A stretch of 64,000 nt of DNA from Verrucomicrobiota bacterium (GTDB lineage Bacteria > Verrucomicrobiota > Verrucomicrobiia > JADLBR01). Both the position numbers and the translations under genes were made by a program. Location: assembly GCA_029560585.1 (NCBI GenBank), contig JAKQKQ010000174.1, forward strand, positions 1 through 64,000, written 5' to 3'. Below, in pieces: positions 33,602 through 43,479 of this stretch (positions are counted from its first letter, which is position 1; each line of letters opens with the position of its first letter). The notes beneath the pieces are model-generated. The model made no database searches. It was not told the origin of the DNA and was given only the letters and a program-made list of their open reading frames with translations.

Positions 33602-35098
33602 TCATGGTCTGGGCACGAGCCCTTGGCCAGCCTGTTGGATCAGTTGATCCACGCTGGCGTGGAGCACGCGCATGAAGGGTTCGGGATTCAGTCCGATCCA
33701 GAAAACAAAAATGACAAGGGGGGCGAGCGCGCAGACCTCGCGCAGATCGATGTCACGAAGTCCGTCGTGCCCGGGGTTGCTCGTTCCGCCCCAGGCGACC
33801 CGCTGCAGCATGCGCAGGTTATAAGCGGCGGAGGCCACGACCCCCGGAACCGCGAGCAGGGTGAGCCACCGGGAGTACTCGAAGCTGCCCTTGAGCACGA
33901 GGAACTCGCCGATGAAGCTGTTCGTGCCCGGAAAGGCCAGCGACGAGAGGGCGAACACGCCGAAACACGTGATGAAGGCGGGCATGTGTTTGCCGATGCC
34001 GGCCGCGGCGCCCAGCTCGCGGGTGTGGAGCCGCTCGTAGAGCATGCCAACGGCCACGAACAGTGCGCCCGTCGTGACACCGTGATTGATCATCTGCAGC
34101 ATCGCGCCCTCGATGCCGGATCGCGTGAGCGTGAAGATGCCAAGGGTGACGAAGCCCATGTGCCCCACGCTGGAGTAAGCGACGAGTTTCTTGAGGTCGG
34201 ACTGCGCCAGGGCGGCAAAACCGCCGTAGACGATCGCCGCAACCGAAATGCCCGCGACCCACGGCATGAAGATGGCGGTGGCGTTGGGCGCCATGGGCAG
34301 GCAGAAACGCAAGAACCCGTATCCGCCCATTTTGAGGAGGATGCTGGCCAGCAGGACACTGCCGGCCGTGGGGGCCTCCACGTGCGCCGCCGGCAACCAC
34401 GTGTGGAAGGGCACCATAGGCACCTTGATCGCAAATGAGATGGCCATCGCCAGAAAGATCCAGCACTGGAATCCGACGGGATAGCCCCGGCCCATCATGC
34501 CAGGGATGTCGAAGCTCCCGGTCTGCAGCCGGAGCGCGATCAGCGCGACCAGCAGGAAAATTGATCCCGACATCGTGTACACGAAGAACTTGATCGCCGC
34601 GTAGATCTTCCTCGGGCCGCCCCAGACCCCGATCATGACGCTCATGGGGATTAGCATCGACTCCCAGAAGACGAAGAACAGGATCGCATCCAGCGCGCAG
34701 AAGACGCCGATCATGGCCGACTCCATGATGAGGAGGCAGACCATGAATTCCTTGACCCGCGTCTTGATATAGCGCCACGAGGCGAGGACGCATATGGGCA
34801 TCACCAGGGTCGTGAGGAGCACCAGCAGCAGGCTGATGCCATCGACGCCGAGGGAATACTCGATCTTGAGGGCCGGGATCCAAGGGTGGCGTTCGACGAA
34901 TTGGAACGCGGCGGTCGAGACGTCGAATCTGGAATACAGGGGGAGGGAGAAGGCGGCGTTGGCCAGCGTGAACAGGAGTGCCCACCACCGCAGGGCGCGG
35001 TCGCTCCGGAGCGCGACGGCGATGGCGGCCGCGGCGAGCGGCGCGAAAATCAGTATGCTCAGCACGGGGATGGCCCCGGTATGCGTTTCGGCGGTCAT
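33602..35098 (-). CDS. nuoM: NADH-quinone oxidoreductase subunit M
   Basis: Antiporter-like pumping subunit, 498 residues. NuoM signatures are EYSLGVDGISLLLVLLTTLVMP, the TM5 glutamate in FFVFWESMLIPMSVMIG, the TM7 lysine in FAIKVPMVPFHTWLPAAHVEAPTAG, the TM8 lysine in LLKMGGYGFLR and YSSVGHMGFVTLG. The ATG at 35098 overlaps the stop of the preceding subunit gene (ATGA). The frame continues upstream, but that part overlaps the neighbour and is not conserved. Confidence 0.95.
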   Translation of the reverse strand: MTAETHTGAIPVLSILIFAPLAAAAIAVALRSDRALRWWALLFTLANAAFSLPLYSRFDVSTAAFQFVERHPWIPALKIEYSLGVDGISLLLVLLTTLVMPICVLASWRYIKTRVKEFMVCLLIMESAMIGVFCALDAILFFVFWESMLIPMSVMIGVWGGPRKIYAAIKFFVYTMSGSIFLLVALIALRLQTGSFDIPGMMGRGYPVGFQCWIFLAMAISFAIKVPMVPFHTWLPAAHVEAPTAGSVLLASILLKMGGYGFLRFCLPMAPNATAIFMPWVAGISVAAIVYGGFAALAQSDLKKLVAYSSVGHMGFVTLGIFTLTRSGIEGAMLQMINHGVTTGALFVAVGMLYERLHTRELGAAAGIGKHMPAFITCFGVFALSSLAFPGTNSFIGEFLVLKGSFEYSRWLTLLAVPGVVASAAYNLRMLQRVAWGGTSNPGHDGLRDIDLREVCALAPLVIFVFWIGLNPEPFMRVLHASVDQLIQQAGQGLVPRP

Positions 35099-36891
35099 TG
35101 CGCGAGGGCCCTCGAGATAATGAGGAATATTAGGATGATGGCGGATGCGGCCGCGAACGTGAACGCGAGGGTCTCCTGCATCCGGCCGCGCTGGACGGTT
35201 CGCAGGCGGCCGGCGATGCCCGAGACGGCCCTCGCGATCCCATCCACGCAACCATCGATCACGCCGTCATCAAACTTGCCGACGCCGCGGGCCGTCTCCA
35301 TCAGTGGCCCGAGTCCCATGGTGCGATATGCCTCCCCGACCGCGGTGTCCGTCGATTGGACGGGTTTCTTGGCCAGCCAGAGAACCAGGCGTCCGGCCAT
35401 GCGGTAGAACCAGTCCGTGTCGAGGCTGATGGTCGGCTCGGGCTCGAGTTTCTTGACGAGCAGGAAGAAGCCGACGGCCGTGAACAGGAGGATCTGGAGC
35501 GTCTCCGAGACGTGGTAGGCGGTGTACGGATGGTAATCCACGGGATAGGGGAGCATCGCGTAGAGATAGGGGGTGTAGCAGCCGATGAAGATGCAGAGTA
35601 CCGAGGCGACGGCCATGGCGGCGTTCATGTTCCACGGGGGCTCGGCGGCGCGCTGCCACGTCTCGGGCTTGCAGTTGTTTTTGCCGAACCAGATAAAGTA
35701 GGGGACCTTGAGTCCGGTGTGGAGGAAGGTGCCCACCGACGCCAGCATGAGGAGGAACCCGGCCCAGAGCTTGTGCTCCTCGAAGCCGGCCGCGACGATC
35801 ATCGACTTGCTGACGAACCCGCTGAAGAGGGGGAAGGCGGAGATCGACAGTCCGCCGATGAGCGTGAAAAGGAAGGCCCACGGCATCTTTTTGTAGAGGC
35901 CGCCGAGTTCGGTGAACTTGCTCTCGCCAGTCATGTGGAGCACGGCGCCGCAGCCCATGAACAGGAGGCCCTTGTAGAGGATGTGGGCGAAGGCGTGCGC
36001 GCAGGCACCATTGATGGCCAACTGCGTGCCCAGTCCGACGCCGGCGACCATGTATCCGACCTGGCTGATGATGTGGTAGGCGAGCAGGCGGCGGCAGTCG
36101 TTCTCCAGCACGGCGTAAACGACGCCGTAGAGGGCCATGGCCACGCCGAGCGCCACGAGGATCTCCATGCCCGCGAACCCCCGGCAGAGGGCGTAGACGG
36201 CGGTCTTGGTGGTGAAGGCCGAAAGGAAGACCGAGCCATTGAAGGTGCCCTCGGCATAGGCGTCCGGGAGCCACGCGTGGAGCGGCGGGACGGCGGCGTT
36301 GAGGATGAAGCCGGTCATCACAAGATAGGCGGCGGGCGTCGGATGGTGCACGTCGAACGCGGTGAATGCCCAGCCGTGGCCGCCGCTCTTGCAGTGAAGG
36401 ATGATCCCGGCCAGCAGCGAGAGCCCCCCCGCCGTATGCACCAGCAGATACCTGAAGCCCGCCGCGAGCGATCCGGGCCTGCGCCGGAACCACACCAGGA
36501 AGACCGAGGAGAACGCCATGATTTCCCAGAAGAGGAACAGCGTCAGAAAATCCCCCGCGAAGATGGCGCCCAGCGAACCGGCCGCATACGTCCACGCCGC
36601 CATGTGCTGGCCGTCCTCTTTGACATGGAGGCCGTACAGGGTCGCGATGGCGCAGGTCAGCGCCATGATATAGCCGAAGATCGAACTGAGTGCATCGACC
36701 CGCCCGAAGGTCAGGGTCCATTCGAGAAAGTGCACCTCGCCGAACGTTCCGCGGCCCAGCGACAGGACGCGCGCGAAGGCGAGGGCCGGCAGAAGCAAGA
36801 GGTAGGCCTTCTTTAGGCGCGCGGGCACGAGCGGCAGCAGCGCGGCGCCGAGGATCAGGATCAGCGAGGGATGCAGCCAGAACTCACTCAT
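35095..36891 (-). CDS. NuoL/MrpD-like antiporter subunit with C-terminal extension
   Basis: A 598-residue multi-helix protein of the NuoL/MrpD (Na+/H+ antiporter subunit D) family in the operon position of NuoL. The TM5 glutamate is present (LLFWEIMAFSSVFLVWF), and TM8 has TTKTAVYALC. However, at the TM7 lysine position the sequence reads ILNAAVPPLHAWLP, Asn where pumping subunits have Lys. After the core, about 130 residues (DTDWFYR... then an amphipathic stretch and a last helix IILIFLIISRAL) resemble the lateral-helix extension of NuoL. It overlaps the 86-residue protein by 8 bases and nuoM by 4. Likely the terminal subunit of the membrane arm; whether it pumps is open. Confidence 0.88.
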   Translation of the reverse strand: MSEFWLHPSLILILGAALLPLVPARLKKAYLLLLPALAFARVLSLGRGTFGEVHFLEWTLTFGRVDALSSIFGYIMALTCAIATLYGLHVKEDGQHMAAWTYAAGSLGAIFAGDFLTLFLFWEIMAFSSVFLVWFRRRPGSLAAGFRYLLVHTAGGLSLLAGIILHCKSGGHGWAFTAFDVHHPTPAAYLVMTGFILNAAVPPLHAWLPDAYAEGTFNGSVFLSAFTTKTAVYALCRGFAGMEILVALGVAMALYGVVYAVLENDCRRLLAYHIISQVGYMVAGVGLGTQLAINGACAHAFAHILYKGLLFMGCGAVLHMTGESKFTELGGLYKKMPWAFLFTLIGGLSISAFPLFSGFVSKSMIVAAGFEEHKLWAGFLLMLASVGTFLHTGLKVPYFIWFGKNNCKPETWQRAAEPPWNMNAAMAVASVLCIFIGCYTPYLYAMLPYPVDYHPYTAYHVSETLQILLFTAVGFFLLVKKLEPEPTISLDTDWFYRMAGRLVLWLAKKPVQSTDTAVGEAYRTMGLGPLMETARGVGKFDDGVIDGCVDGIARAVSGIAGRLRTVQRGRMQETLAFTFAAASAIILIFLIISRALAQ

Positions 36892-37144
36892 CGTAGTAGT
36901 CCTCCCGCTGCATGATCCCGAGGTGGCCGAACCACTTCGAGGCGATGATCAGTATGGCGCAGCCCACGAATCCGAACACCGACCAGAAGGCGGGGATGTG
37001 CTCTGCCGCGGTGTGGGCGTGTTCCTTGTCCACGATCGCGGGGAAGGCGTCGAGCAGGATCAGCAGGGCGAGCGCGCCGAGCGAGATGCGGATGACCGCC
37101 CTGAGGTGATCGTGGAGGAATTCTATGATCCGAAGGAGTCTCAT
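36884..37144 (-). CDS. Small two-helix membrane protein inside the nuo operon
   Basis: 86 residues with two predicted membrane helices (about 14-34 and 50-68), a His/Glu-rich loop between them (DKEHAHTAAEHIP) and a charged tail ending QREDYYDE. I recognise no family. It overlaps the antiporter genes on both sides (4 and 8 bases), so it is certainly co-translated with them. It could be an assembly or linker subunit joining the extra antiporter module to the membrane arm; that is inference from position. Confidence 0.8.
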   Translation of the reverse strand: MRLLRIIEFLHDHLRAVIRISLGALALLILLDAFPAIVDKEHAHTAAEHIPAFWSVFGFVGCAILIIASKWFGHLGIMQREDYYDE

Positions 37145-38616
37145 GGCAGTACGGCCTGGGCAAATCGCATGAAGAAGTCAGGGTAGATGCCGATGGCCAC
37201 CGAGATCACCGCGGTGATCACGAGTGGCACCACCATCGAGGGATGCGCCTCGGAATAGGCGTGGCCATCATCCGCGGCGGGGGCCTTCCCGAAGAAGCCG
37301 TGGTACACGATCGGCGCGAAATAGGCGGTGTTGAGCAACGTGCTCGTGAGAAGGACGACGATGATGCCGACCGATCCGGCGTCCCACGCGCCGTTGAGCA
37401 GGTACCACTTGCTGACGAAACCGGCGACGGGCGGGGCGCCGATCATGCTCAGCGAGGCGACCGCAAAGGCCCCGAACGTGAAGGGCATCGAGCGGCCGAG
37501 GCCGGACATCTCGGAGATCTTCTTCTTGTGGGTGGCGACGTAGATCGCGCCAGCGCAGAAGAACAGCGTGATCTTGGAGAAGGCGTGGTTGGCGATGTGG
37601 ACCAAGCCGCCCTCGATGCCGGCGGGCGTCAGCAGGGCGACGCCCAGGATGATATAGGAGAGCTGGCTGACGGTGGAGTAGGCGAGCCGGGCCTTGAGGT
37701 CGTCCTTGCTGAGGGCGATGATGGAGGCGACCACGATGGTGAACGAGACGAAATAGGCGGTCGGAAGCCCGAGGTTCAGGGCGGCCATGCGATCCACCCC
37801 GAAGACATAGAGCATGACTCGCACCGTCGAAAAGACACCGACCTTCACGACCGCGACCGCGTGCAGGAGGGCGCTGACGGGGGTTGGCGCGACCATCGCG
37901 CTCGGAAGCCAGTTGTGCAGTGGCATGACCGCGTTCTTCGCGAAACCCAATATGCAGCAGGCGTACAGCGCGGTCACGATGCCGCGATGGACGTCGGGCG
38001 GGAGGATTCCCGTTCGGATGCCCGGGGCGAAATCCAGCGTCCCGGAGAGGACGTAGACGAGGACCATGGCGGGCAGGATGAGGCCCTTGGCGGTGCCGGT
38101 CAGGTAGACGAGGTACTTGCGGCCGCTGGAGTAGCCCTCCTCGTCCTGATGGTGGGCGACCAGCGGATAGGTGCAGATGCTCACGACCTCGTAGAAGAGG
38201 TAGAGCGTGAGCAGGTTCGCCGCGAAAGCGCAGCCCACCGCACCGAACAGCGTCAGCGCAAAGCAGGTGTTGAACCTGGTCTGGGCATGCTCGTTGAGCC
38301 CCCGCATGTAACCGGCCGAATAGAACACCGTCACGACCCAGAGGAACGAGGCCGAGACCGCAAAGATCATCGCGAGAGGATCGGCCCGGAGCGCGATGTT
38401 CAACCCGGGCAGAAGGTGGAACAGGGTGAGCCTGGGAATTGCCCCAGACCGGACGTCGGGGACCAGTGAGGCGGTGGCCAGGAAAAGGACAAGCGCCGCG
38501 ACGAAGGAGCAGGCCTCGCGGAGATTGTGGCGTTTGCCGGCGGCCATGACCAGGCCCGCGCCCACCAGTGGGGCCAAGACCGCGATCAGCAATCGGATGT
38601 CCTCTGGGGTCCCCAT
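37141..38616 (-). CDS. MrpD/NuoL-like monovalent cation/H+ antiporter subunit
   Basis: A 491-residue antiporter-like protein of about 14 helices. It keeps the TM5 glutamate (LYLFYEVVSICTYPLVAH), the TM7 lysine (GFAKNAVMPLHNWLP), the NuoL-like segment APTPVSALLHAVAVVKVGVFS and LAYSTVSQLSYIILG. It lacks the long C-terminal extension of NuoL, so it looks like an MrpD-type module. It lies between nuoK and the small membrane protein, making it a fourth antiporter-type subunit of the operon in addition to the 598-residue protein, NuoM and NuoN. Gaps and overlaps (3 bases after nuoK, 4-base overlap downstream) show tight coupling. Confidence 0.9.
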   Translation of the reverse strand: MGTPEDIRLLIAVLAPLVGAGLVMAAGKRHNLREACSFVAALVLFLATASLVPDVRSGAIPRLTLFHLLPGLNIALRADPLAMIFAVSASFLWVVTVFYSAGYMRGLNEHAQTRFNTCFALTLFGAVGCAFAANLLTLYLFYEVVSICTYPLVAHHQDEEGYSSGRKYLVYLTGTAKGLILPAMVLVYVLSGTLDFAPGIRTGILPPDVHRGIVTALYACCILGFAKNAVMPLHNWLPSAMVAPTPVSALLHAVAVVKVGVFSTVRVMLYVFGVDRMAALNLGLPTAYFVSFTIVVASIIALSKDDLKARLAYSTVSQLSYIILGVALLTPAGIEGGLVHIANHAFSKITLFFCAGAIYVATHKKKISEMSGLGRSMPFTFGAFAVASLSMIGAPPVAGFVSKWYLLNGAWDAGSVGIIVVLLTSTLLNTAYFAPIVYHGFFGKAPAADDGHAYSEAHPSMVVPLVITAVISVAIGIYPDFFMRFAQAVLP

Positions 38617-38619
38617 GGC

Positions 38620-38955
38620 CTATCCCTTGAGCTCCGAGACCTCGCGCGAGCGTATCGAGCGGTAGTTGCGATAGATGGCGATCACGATGCTGAGCGCGAT
38701 CGCGATCTCCGCCGCGGCCAGCCCCATGATGAATAGCACGAAGGTCTGGCCGACGGTTGGATCGGGCGCGAAGAATCGGTTGAGCGTCATGAAATTCAGC
38801 GACGCGGCCGCGAAGATCAATTCCCCGGCGATGAGCATGCCGATCAGCGTGCGGCGCCGTAGCAGGCCATAGATCCCACAGGCAAAAAGGAATGCGGCGA
38901 TGACCAGGTAGGCGTTGGGGCGCCCGTAGAGCAAGCCGGCGGAGTCGAGGTTCAT
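38620..38955 (-). CDS. nuoK: NADH-quinone oxidoreductase subunit K
   Basis: 111 residues, three helices: LVIAAFLFACGIYGLL, LIGMLIAGELIFAAASLNFM and QTFVLFIMGLAAAEIAIALSIVIAI. The two membrane glutamates important for proton coupling are visible (AGELIF; AAAEIAI). A strong ribosome site GGGAGGAG precedes the ATG at 38955, which overlaps the nuoJ stop by 4 bases. The N-terminus is slightly longer than usual. Confidence 0.95.
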   Translation of the reverse strand: MNLDSAGLLYGRPNAYLVIAAFLFACGIYGLLRRRTLIGMLIAGELIFAAASLNFMTLNRFFAPDPTVGQTFVLFIMGLAAAEIAIALSIVIAIYRNYRSIRSREVSELKG

Positions 38956-39482
38956 GTGCGGCTCCTCCCGGTCCGGGCGATGACCAGCGCGCCCAGGATG
39001 GCGACGAGCAGCACCAGCGAGATGACCTCGAAGGCCATGCTGTAGGTCGTGAGCAGTGCGACACCGATGGCGGCGACGCTCCCGTCGGCCCTCGACGTTG
39101 GCGAGAGCCACGGGTGCGCGAGGCTGAGCCGCGACAGCGCCAGGAAGAATGCCGCCCCGACGAGCATCGCGCACGAGCCCCAGACCAGCGCGGCGCTGCG
39201 GGACTCGCCCTCGATGACCTCCTCGGGCTCCGCGAGCATGATGCCGAAGACGATCGTCACGCAGACCGCCCCGACGTAGATCAGGATCTCCATCAGCGCG
39301 AGGAACGGGCTGTTGAGGAAATAGAACAGCCCGGCCAGCCCGATGCAGCACAGCGCCAGCCCGCAGACTCCGCGGATGATGCGCTTGCTGAGCGCGGCGA
39401 TCAGCGCCCCGGACACCGTGATGGCGCAGAACGCGAGAAAAATGGCCGCGGCGATCGCCGGGGCGAAGGGAAACTCCGTCAT
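38952..39482 (-). CDS. nuoJ: NADH-quinone oxidoreductase subunit J
   Basis: 176 residues, five helices, with the conserved MEILIYVGAVCVTIVFGIML segment of NuoJ helix 3. It overlaps nuoI by 4 bases upstream and nuoK by 4 bases downstream. The C-terminal ~60 residues are more variable, as usual in the family. Confidence 0.94.
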   Translation of the reverse strand: MTEFPFAPAIAAAIFLAFCAITVSGALIAALSKRIIRGVCGLALCCIGLAGLFYFLNSPFLALMEILIYVGAVCVTIVFGIMLAEPEEVIEGESRSAALVWGSCAMLVGAAFFLALSRLSLAHPWLSPTSRADGSVAAIGVALLTTYSMAFEVISLVLLVAILGALVIARTGRSRT

Positions 39483-39922
39483 TTCTTCTGCCCCTCCAGC
39501 CTCCTGAGCAGATCGTAGAGGTACGCGCTTCTCTCGGTGCTAGCGAGATTGTACTCCTTCGTGAATCGCAGGGCGTCCGTGGGGCAGACCTCCACGCATG
39601 AGCCGCAGAGGCTGCACTTGGTGAAATCCAGCGAGAATTCGGTCGGCGACTTGCGCTTTTCCCCCTCGCGCTTGATGCCCTCGACGAAGATGCAGTCGCT
39701 GGGGCAGGCCTTCTCGCATGACTTGCAGGCGATGCAGAGCGAGTTGCCCGTCTCGGGGTCGCGGACGAGTTCGATGTGGCCGCGGTAGCGCTCGGGCATT
39801 TTGAGGGCCTCGCGCGGGTAGTGGACGGTGACGGGGCGCCGGAAGAACTGGTCGATCGTCAGCCGCATGCCGACGACGAGGGTCTTGAAGCCACTGACGC
39901 TATCCTTGATCAGGTTCTTCAT
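39479..39922 (-). CDS. nuoI: NADH-quinone oxidoreductase subunit I
   Basis: 147 residues carrying two 4Fe-4S clusters through CIACKSCEKACPSDC and CSLCGSCVEVCPTDA. It forms part of the electron path in the connecting arm. The ATG at 39922 lies 2 bases after the nuoH stop. Upstream extension of the frame overlaps nuoH and is not conserved. Confidence 0.96.
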   Translation of the reverse strand: MKNLIKDSVSGFKTLVVGMRLTIDQFFRRPVTVHYPREALKMPERYRGHIELVRDPETGNSLCIACKSCEKACPSDCIFVEGIKREGEKRKSPTEFSLDFTKCSLCGSCVEVCPTDALRFTKEYNLASTERSAYLYDLLRRLEGQKK

Positions 39923-39924
39923 GG

Positions 39925-40923
39925 TCAGAACATCCTGGGGATCTTGATCGCGATGCTGGTTAGTACGAGGGTGGTGAGGGAGACGGGGATCAAGATCTTC
40001 CACGAGAGGTTGAGCAGGCCGTAGAACTGCGTGCGCGGGAACGTCCACCGAATCCAGATGACCGAGAAGATCAGGAAATACATCTTCGCCAAGAACCACC
40101 AGACCCCGGGCAGCGCGCCGACGGGGCTGCCCCAGCCGCCGAGGAACAGGGCCGTGGCAATGGCGCAGCCGATCACGATGTTGGCGTATTCGCCCATGAA
40201 GAACACGCCGAAGCCCATGCCCGAGTATTCGGTGTAGGCGCCCGCCACCAGTTCGCTCTCGGCCTCGGCCATGTCGAAGGGCGCGCGGTTGGTCTCGGCC
40301 AGCATGCAGATGAAGAAGATGATGAACGTCACCGGCATCAGGGGATTGGACGCGAGGCGGAAGACGTTCCATGCCCAAAACCCGGCCTCCTGCTGGCGGA
40401 CGATCTCGTGCAGGTTCATGGTGCCGGCGACCATCAGCATGGTGATGATGGTAAGGAGCATGGGGATCTCGTAGGCGACGTTCTGCGAAACGACGCGGGC
40501 CGCGGAGATGATCGCGTATTTGTTGCGGGAGGACCAGCCGCCGAGCATGACGGCCATGACGTTGATGGAACCGAAGGCGAAGATCATCAGCAGGCCGACG
40601 TCGATGTTGCGGGCGGCGATGGAGTCGGCGAACGGGATCGTGGCGAAGCACATCATCGCGGGGGCCATGACCATCACGGGCGCCACGCGGAAAAGCAGCT
40701 CGTCGGAGCCGGGCGGGACGATGAGCTGTTTTGTCATCAGCTTGATGGCGTCGGCGACGGGCTGGAGCAGTCCGGCGGGACCGACCTCGGTGGGCCCGGC
40801 GCGGCGCTGGAAGCGGCCGGCGGCCTTGCGCTCGAGCCACACGAGATACGCGGCGTTGACGCCCACGAAGGCCAGGGCGCCGACGACGTACAGCAGGATC
40901 CGGATAGGCTCGATGATCGTCAT
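39925..40923 (-). CDS. nuoH: NADH-quinone oxidoreductase subunit H
   Basis: 332 residues, about eight helices, the quinone-pocket membrane subunit. Signatures are GPTEVGPAGLLQPVADAIKLMTKQ near residue 41, SRNKYAIISAARVVSQNVAYEIPMLL, and the acidic loop ETNRAPFDMAEAESELVAGAYTEYSG. The last is the quinone-gating loop. The gene starts 6 bases after the nuoD stop. No unusual insertion is seen. Confidence 0.96.
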   Translation of the reverse strand: MTIIEPIRILLYVVGALAFVGVNAAYLVWLERKAAGRFQRRAGPTEVGPAGLLQPVADAIKLMTKQLIVPPGSDELLFRVAPVMVMAPAMMCFATIPFADSIAARNIDVGLLMIFAFGSINVMAVMLGGWSSRNKYAIISAARVVSQNVAYEIPMLLTIITMLMVAGTMNLHEIVRQQEAGFWAWNVFRLASNPLMPVTFIIFFICMLAETNRAPFDMAEAESELVAGAYTEYSGMGFGVFFMGEYANIVIGCAIATALFLGGWGSPVGALPGVWWFLAKMYFLIFSVIWIRWTFPRTQFYGLLNLSWKILIPVSLTTLVLTSIAIKIPRMF

Positions 40924-40929
40924 GTGGGC

Positions 40930-42057
40930 CTACCGGTCGATGTCGGGGATGACGAGGTCAAGGCTGCCGAGCATGGCCAGCGCATCGGGCAACATCATCC
41001 CGCGGCTGGCCTCCTCAAAGAGGCTGAGGTTCGAGAAGGAGGGGGCCCGCAGTTTCAGGCGGTAGGGGATCTCCTTGCCGTCGCTGACCGCCCGCACCGC
41101 AAAACGACCCCGGGCGGCCTCCGTCGCGTAGAAGTAATCCCCGGGCGGGACCTTCATGACCTTGGGCATCTTGGGTGCGATGAACGGCCCGTCGGGCAAC
41201 CTGTCGACGGCCTGCTCGATGATGCGCAGGCTCTGGACGATCTCCTCCATGCGCACGAGGTATCGCGCCATGGAGTCGGCCTCGGGGAAAACGGGGATAT
41301 CGAAATCGAATTCGCGGTAGGCCGAGTAGGGCTCGACCTTGCGGGTGTCGTAGGCGACGCCGGCGCCGCGGATGACGGGACCGGTGGCGCCATACCTGCG
41401 GCACATGTCGGCGCTGATGTGGCCGATGTCGGTGAGGCGCTTCCGCAGGATGATGTTGTCCGTGACCAGATCGCGGTAGAGCTTCATCCGCGGGCGCATG
41501 TGGGCGACGAATTCCTTGGTGCCGCGCAAGAAAGCGTCATCGACATCGTTGCACACCCCGCCGAAGCGGTAGTAGCAGTAGGTGAGCCGGGAGCCGGTGA
41601 TGCCCTCGAGCAGGTCGAGGATTTTCTCGCGGTCGTCGAAGGCGTACAGCAGGGGCGTGAAGCCGCCGAGGTCCAGCAGGAATGCGCCGAACCAGACGAG
41701 GTGGCTCGAGATGCGGTTGAGTTCCGAGGTGATGACCCGGATGTACTCGGCGCGCGGCGGGACCTCGATGCCCGCGGCCCGCTCCGCCACGCCGACGAAG
41801 GCGTGGGTGTAGGCCATGGCCGAGAGATAGTCTATGCGGCTGGTGTTGGGCAGGAACTGGTTCCACGTGCGGTTCTCGCCCATCTTCTCGTGCATCCGGT
41901 GGATGTAGCCGGGCACGGGCTCGGCGCGGGTGACGTATTCCCCATCCATCGTGAGCTTGATGCGCAGCACGCCGTGCGTGGCGGGATGCTGCGGGCCGAG
42001 GTTCAGGATGAACGTCTCGTCCGGGCCTTTGATGAGTTCGAGGGGCGGCACGCTCAT
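40930..42057 (-). CDS. nuoD: NADH-quinone oxidoreductase subunit D
   Basis: 375 residues, the 49-kDa subunit that forms the quinone site with NuoB. Motifs are LGPQHPATHGVLRIKLTMDGE near residue 18, GYIHRMHEK, the SAMAYTHAFVGVAE segment, and the C-terminal MPDALAMLGSLDLVIPDIDR. It is separate from NuoC, with which it overlaps by 4 bases. Confidence 0.96.
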   Translation of the reverse strand: MSVPPLELIKGPDETFILNLGPQHPATHGVLRIKLTMDGEYVTRAEPVPGYIHRMHEKMGENRTWNQFLPNTSRIDYLSAMAYTHAFVGVAERAAGIEVPPRAEYIRVITSELNRISSHLVWFGAFLLDLGGFTPLLYAFDDREKILDLLEGITGSRLTYCYYRFGGVCNDVDDAFLRGTKEFVAHMRPRMKLYRDLVTDNIILRKRLTDIGHISADMCRRYGATGPVIRGAGVAYDTRKVEPYSAYREFDFDIPVFPEADSMARYLVRMEEIVQSLRIIEQAVDRLPDGPFIAPKMPKVMKVPPGDYFYATEAARGRFAVRAVSDGKEIPYRLKLRAPSFSNLSLFEEASRGMMLPDALAMLGSLDLVIPDIDR

Positions 42058-42577
42058 GGCAGCGGTGTGAAGTCCTTCCTCAGCGGATGGAAATCGGAAT
42101 CCTCCGGCAACAGGAAGGGCGAGAGGTCAGGGTGCCCGATGAATCGGATATCGAAGAAATCGTGTGTCTCGCGCTCGTGCCAGTTGGCGCCGGGAAAGAC
42201 GTGCGACACCGTTTGGATCTCGGCCCGATCCCGGGGGATGCGGGCCCGGACGACCACCCGCCACGGGGCCGTGGGATGGAAGTAATCGTAAACGACCTCC
42301 ATCTGGCCCGAGGCGATCCAGTCCACGCCGGTCACGCAGTCGATCCCGAAGCCGCGCGCATCGAGTATGTGGGCCGCGTCGACCACCCGGTCGGGGGGCA
42401 CCGTGACGTCGAGGTGGAAACCCCGTTTCCCATAATCGGTGATCTGGCAGGGCGGGGGAGGCTCGGCCGCGGCGGCGGATGGCGTTTCGCCGGCGGGGGC
42501 GTCCGCCGGCGGTGGCGTCGCGGGCGCGGGCTGGCAGAGCCGCGACATCTCGTCGGCGAGCGCCTGGATGAAGCCGT

Positions 42578-42581
<4 letters not shown>
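42054..42581 (-). CDS. nuoC: NADH-quinone oxidoreductase subunit C
   Basis: 175 residues. The 30-kDa-subunit motif [27 protein letters not shown] is clear, followed by FHPLRKDF. An Ala/Pro-rich segment (about 17-45; [27 protein letters not shown]) lies between the first helix and the conserved domain; it is not normally present and probably is a flexible linker. The ATG at 42581 overlaps the nuoB stop by 4 bases. Confidence 0.94.
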
Positions 42582-43108
<527 letters not shown>

Positions 43109-43479
43109 TCGAAGACTCCTTTCTTCCATGCGTAGACGATGACCAGGGACAAGATGCCAACGAAAACTAGCAGCTCCACGAGATCGCGCACCGGGAAGAC
43201 CCGGTCGTAGATGATGGCCACCGGCACGAGATAGAGCACGTCGACCGCGAACGCCACGAACACCAGCGCGTACAGGTAGTACACGGCGCTGTACCGGATC
43301 CACGCGTCGCCGATCGGGTCCATGCCGCACTCGATGTACTGGCCAGTCTTGTTCGCGGTCTGCCGCGTCTTGCGCGCCGCCAGCAGGTGCGCGATCAGCA
43401 CCGGGCCGATCGCGAACGCCAGCCCCCCGAGGCAAAACGCCGCCACGTAGATAATATCACTTATCAAAGCGTCGCTCAT

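Noticed and set aside
40408-42285. Long plus-strand open frame (about 625 codons) opposite nuoH and nuoD
   Set aside because: It mirrors conserved nuo genes on the other strand; the translation is His/Gly/Asp-rich low complexity without any motif.
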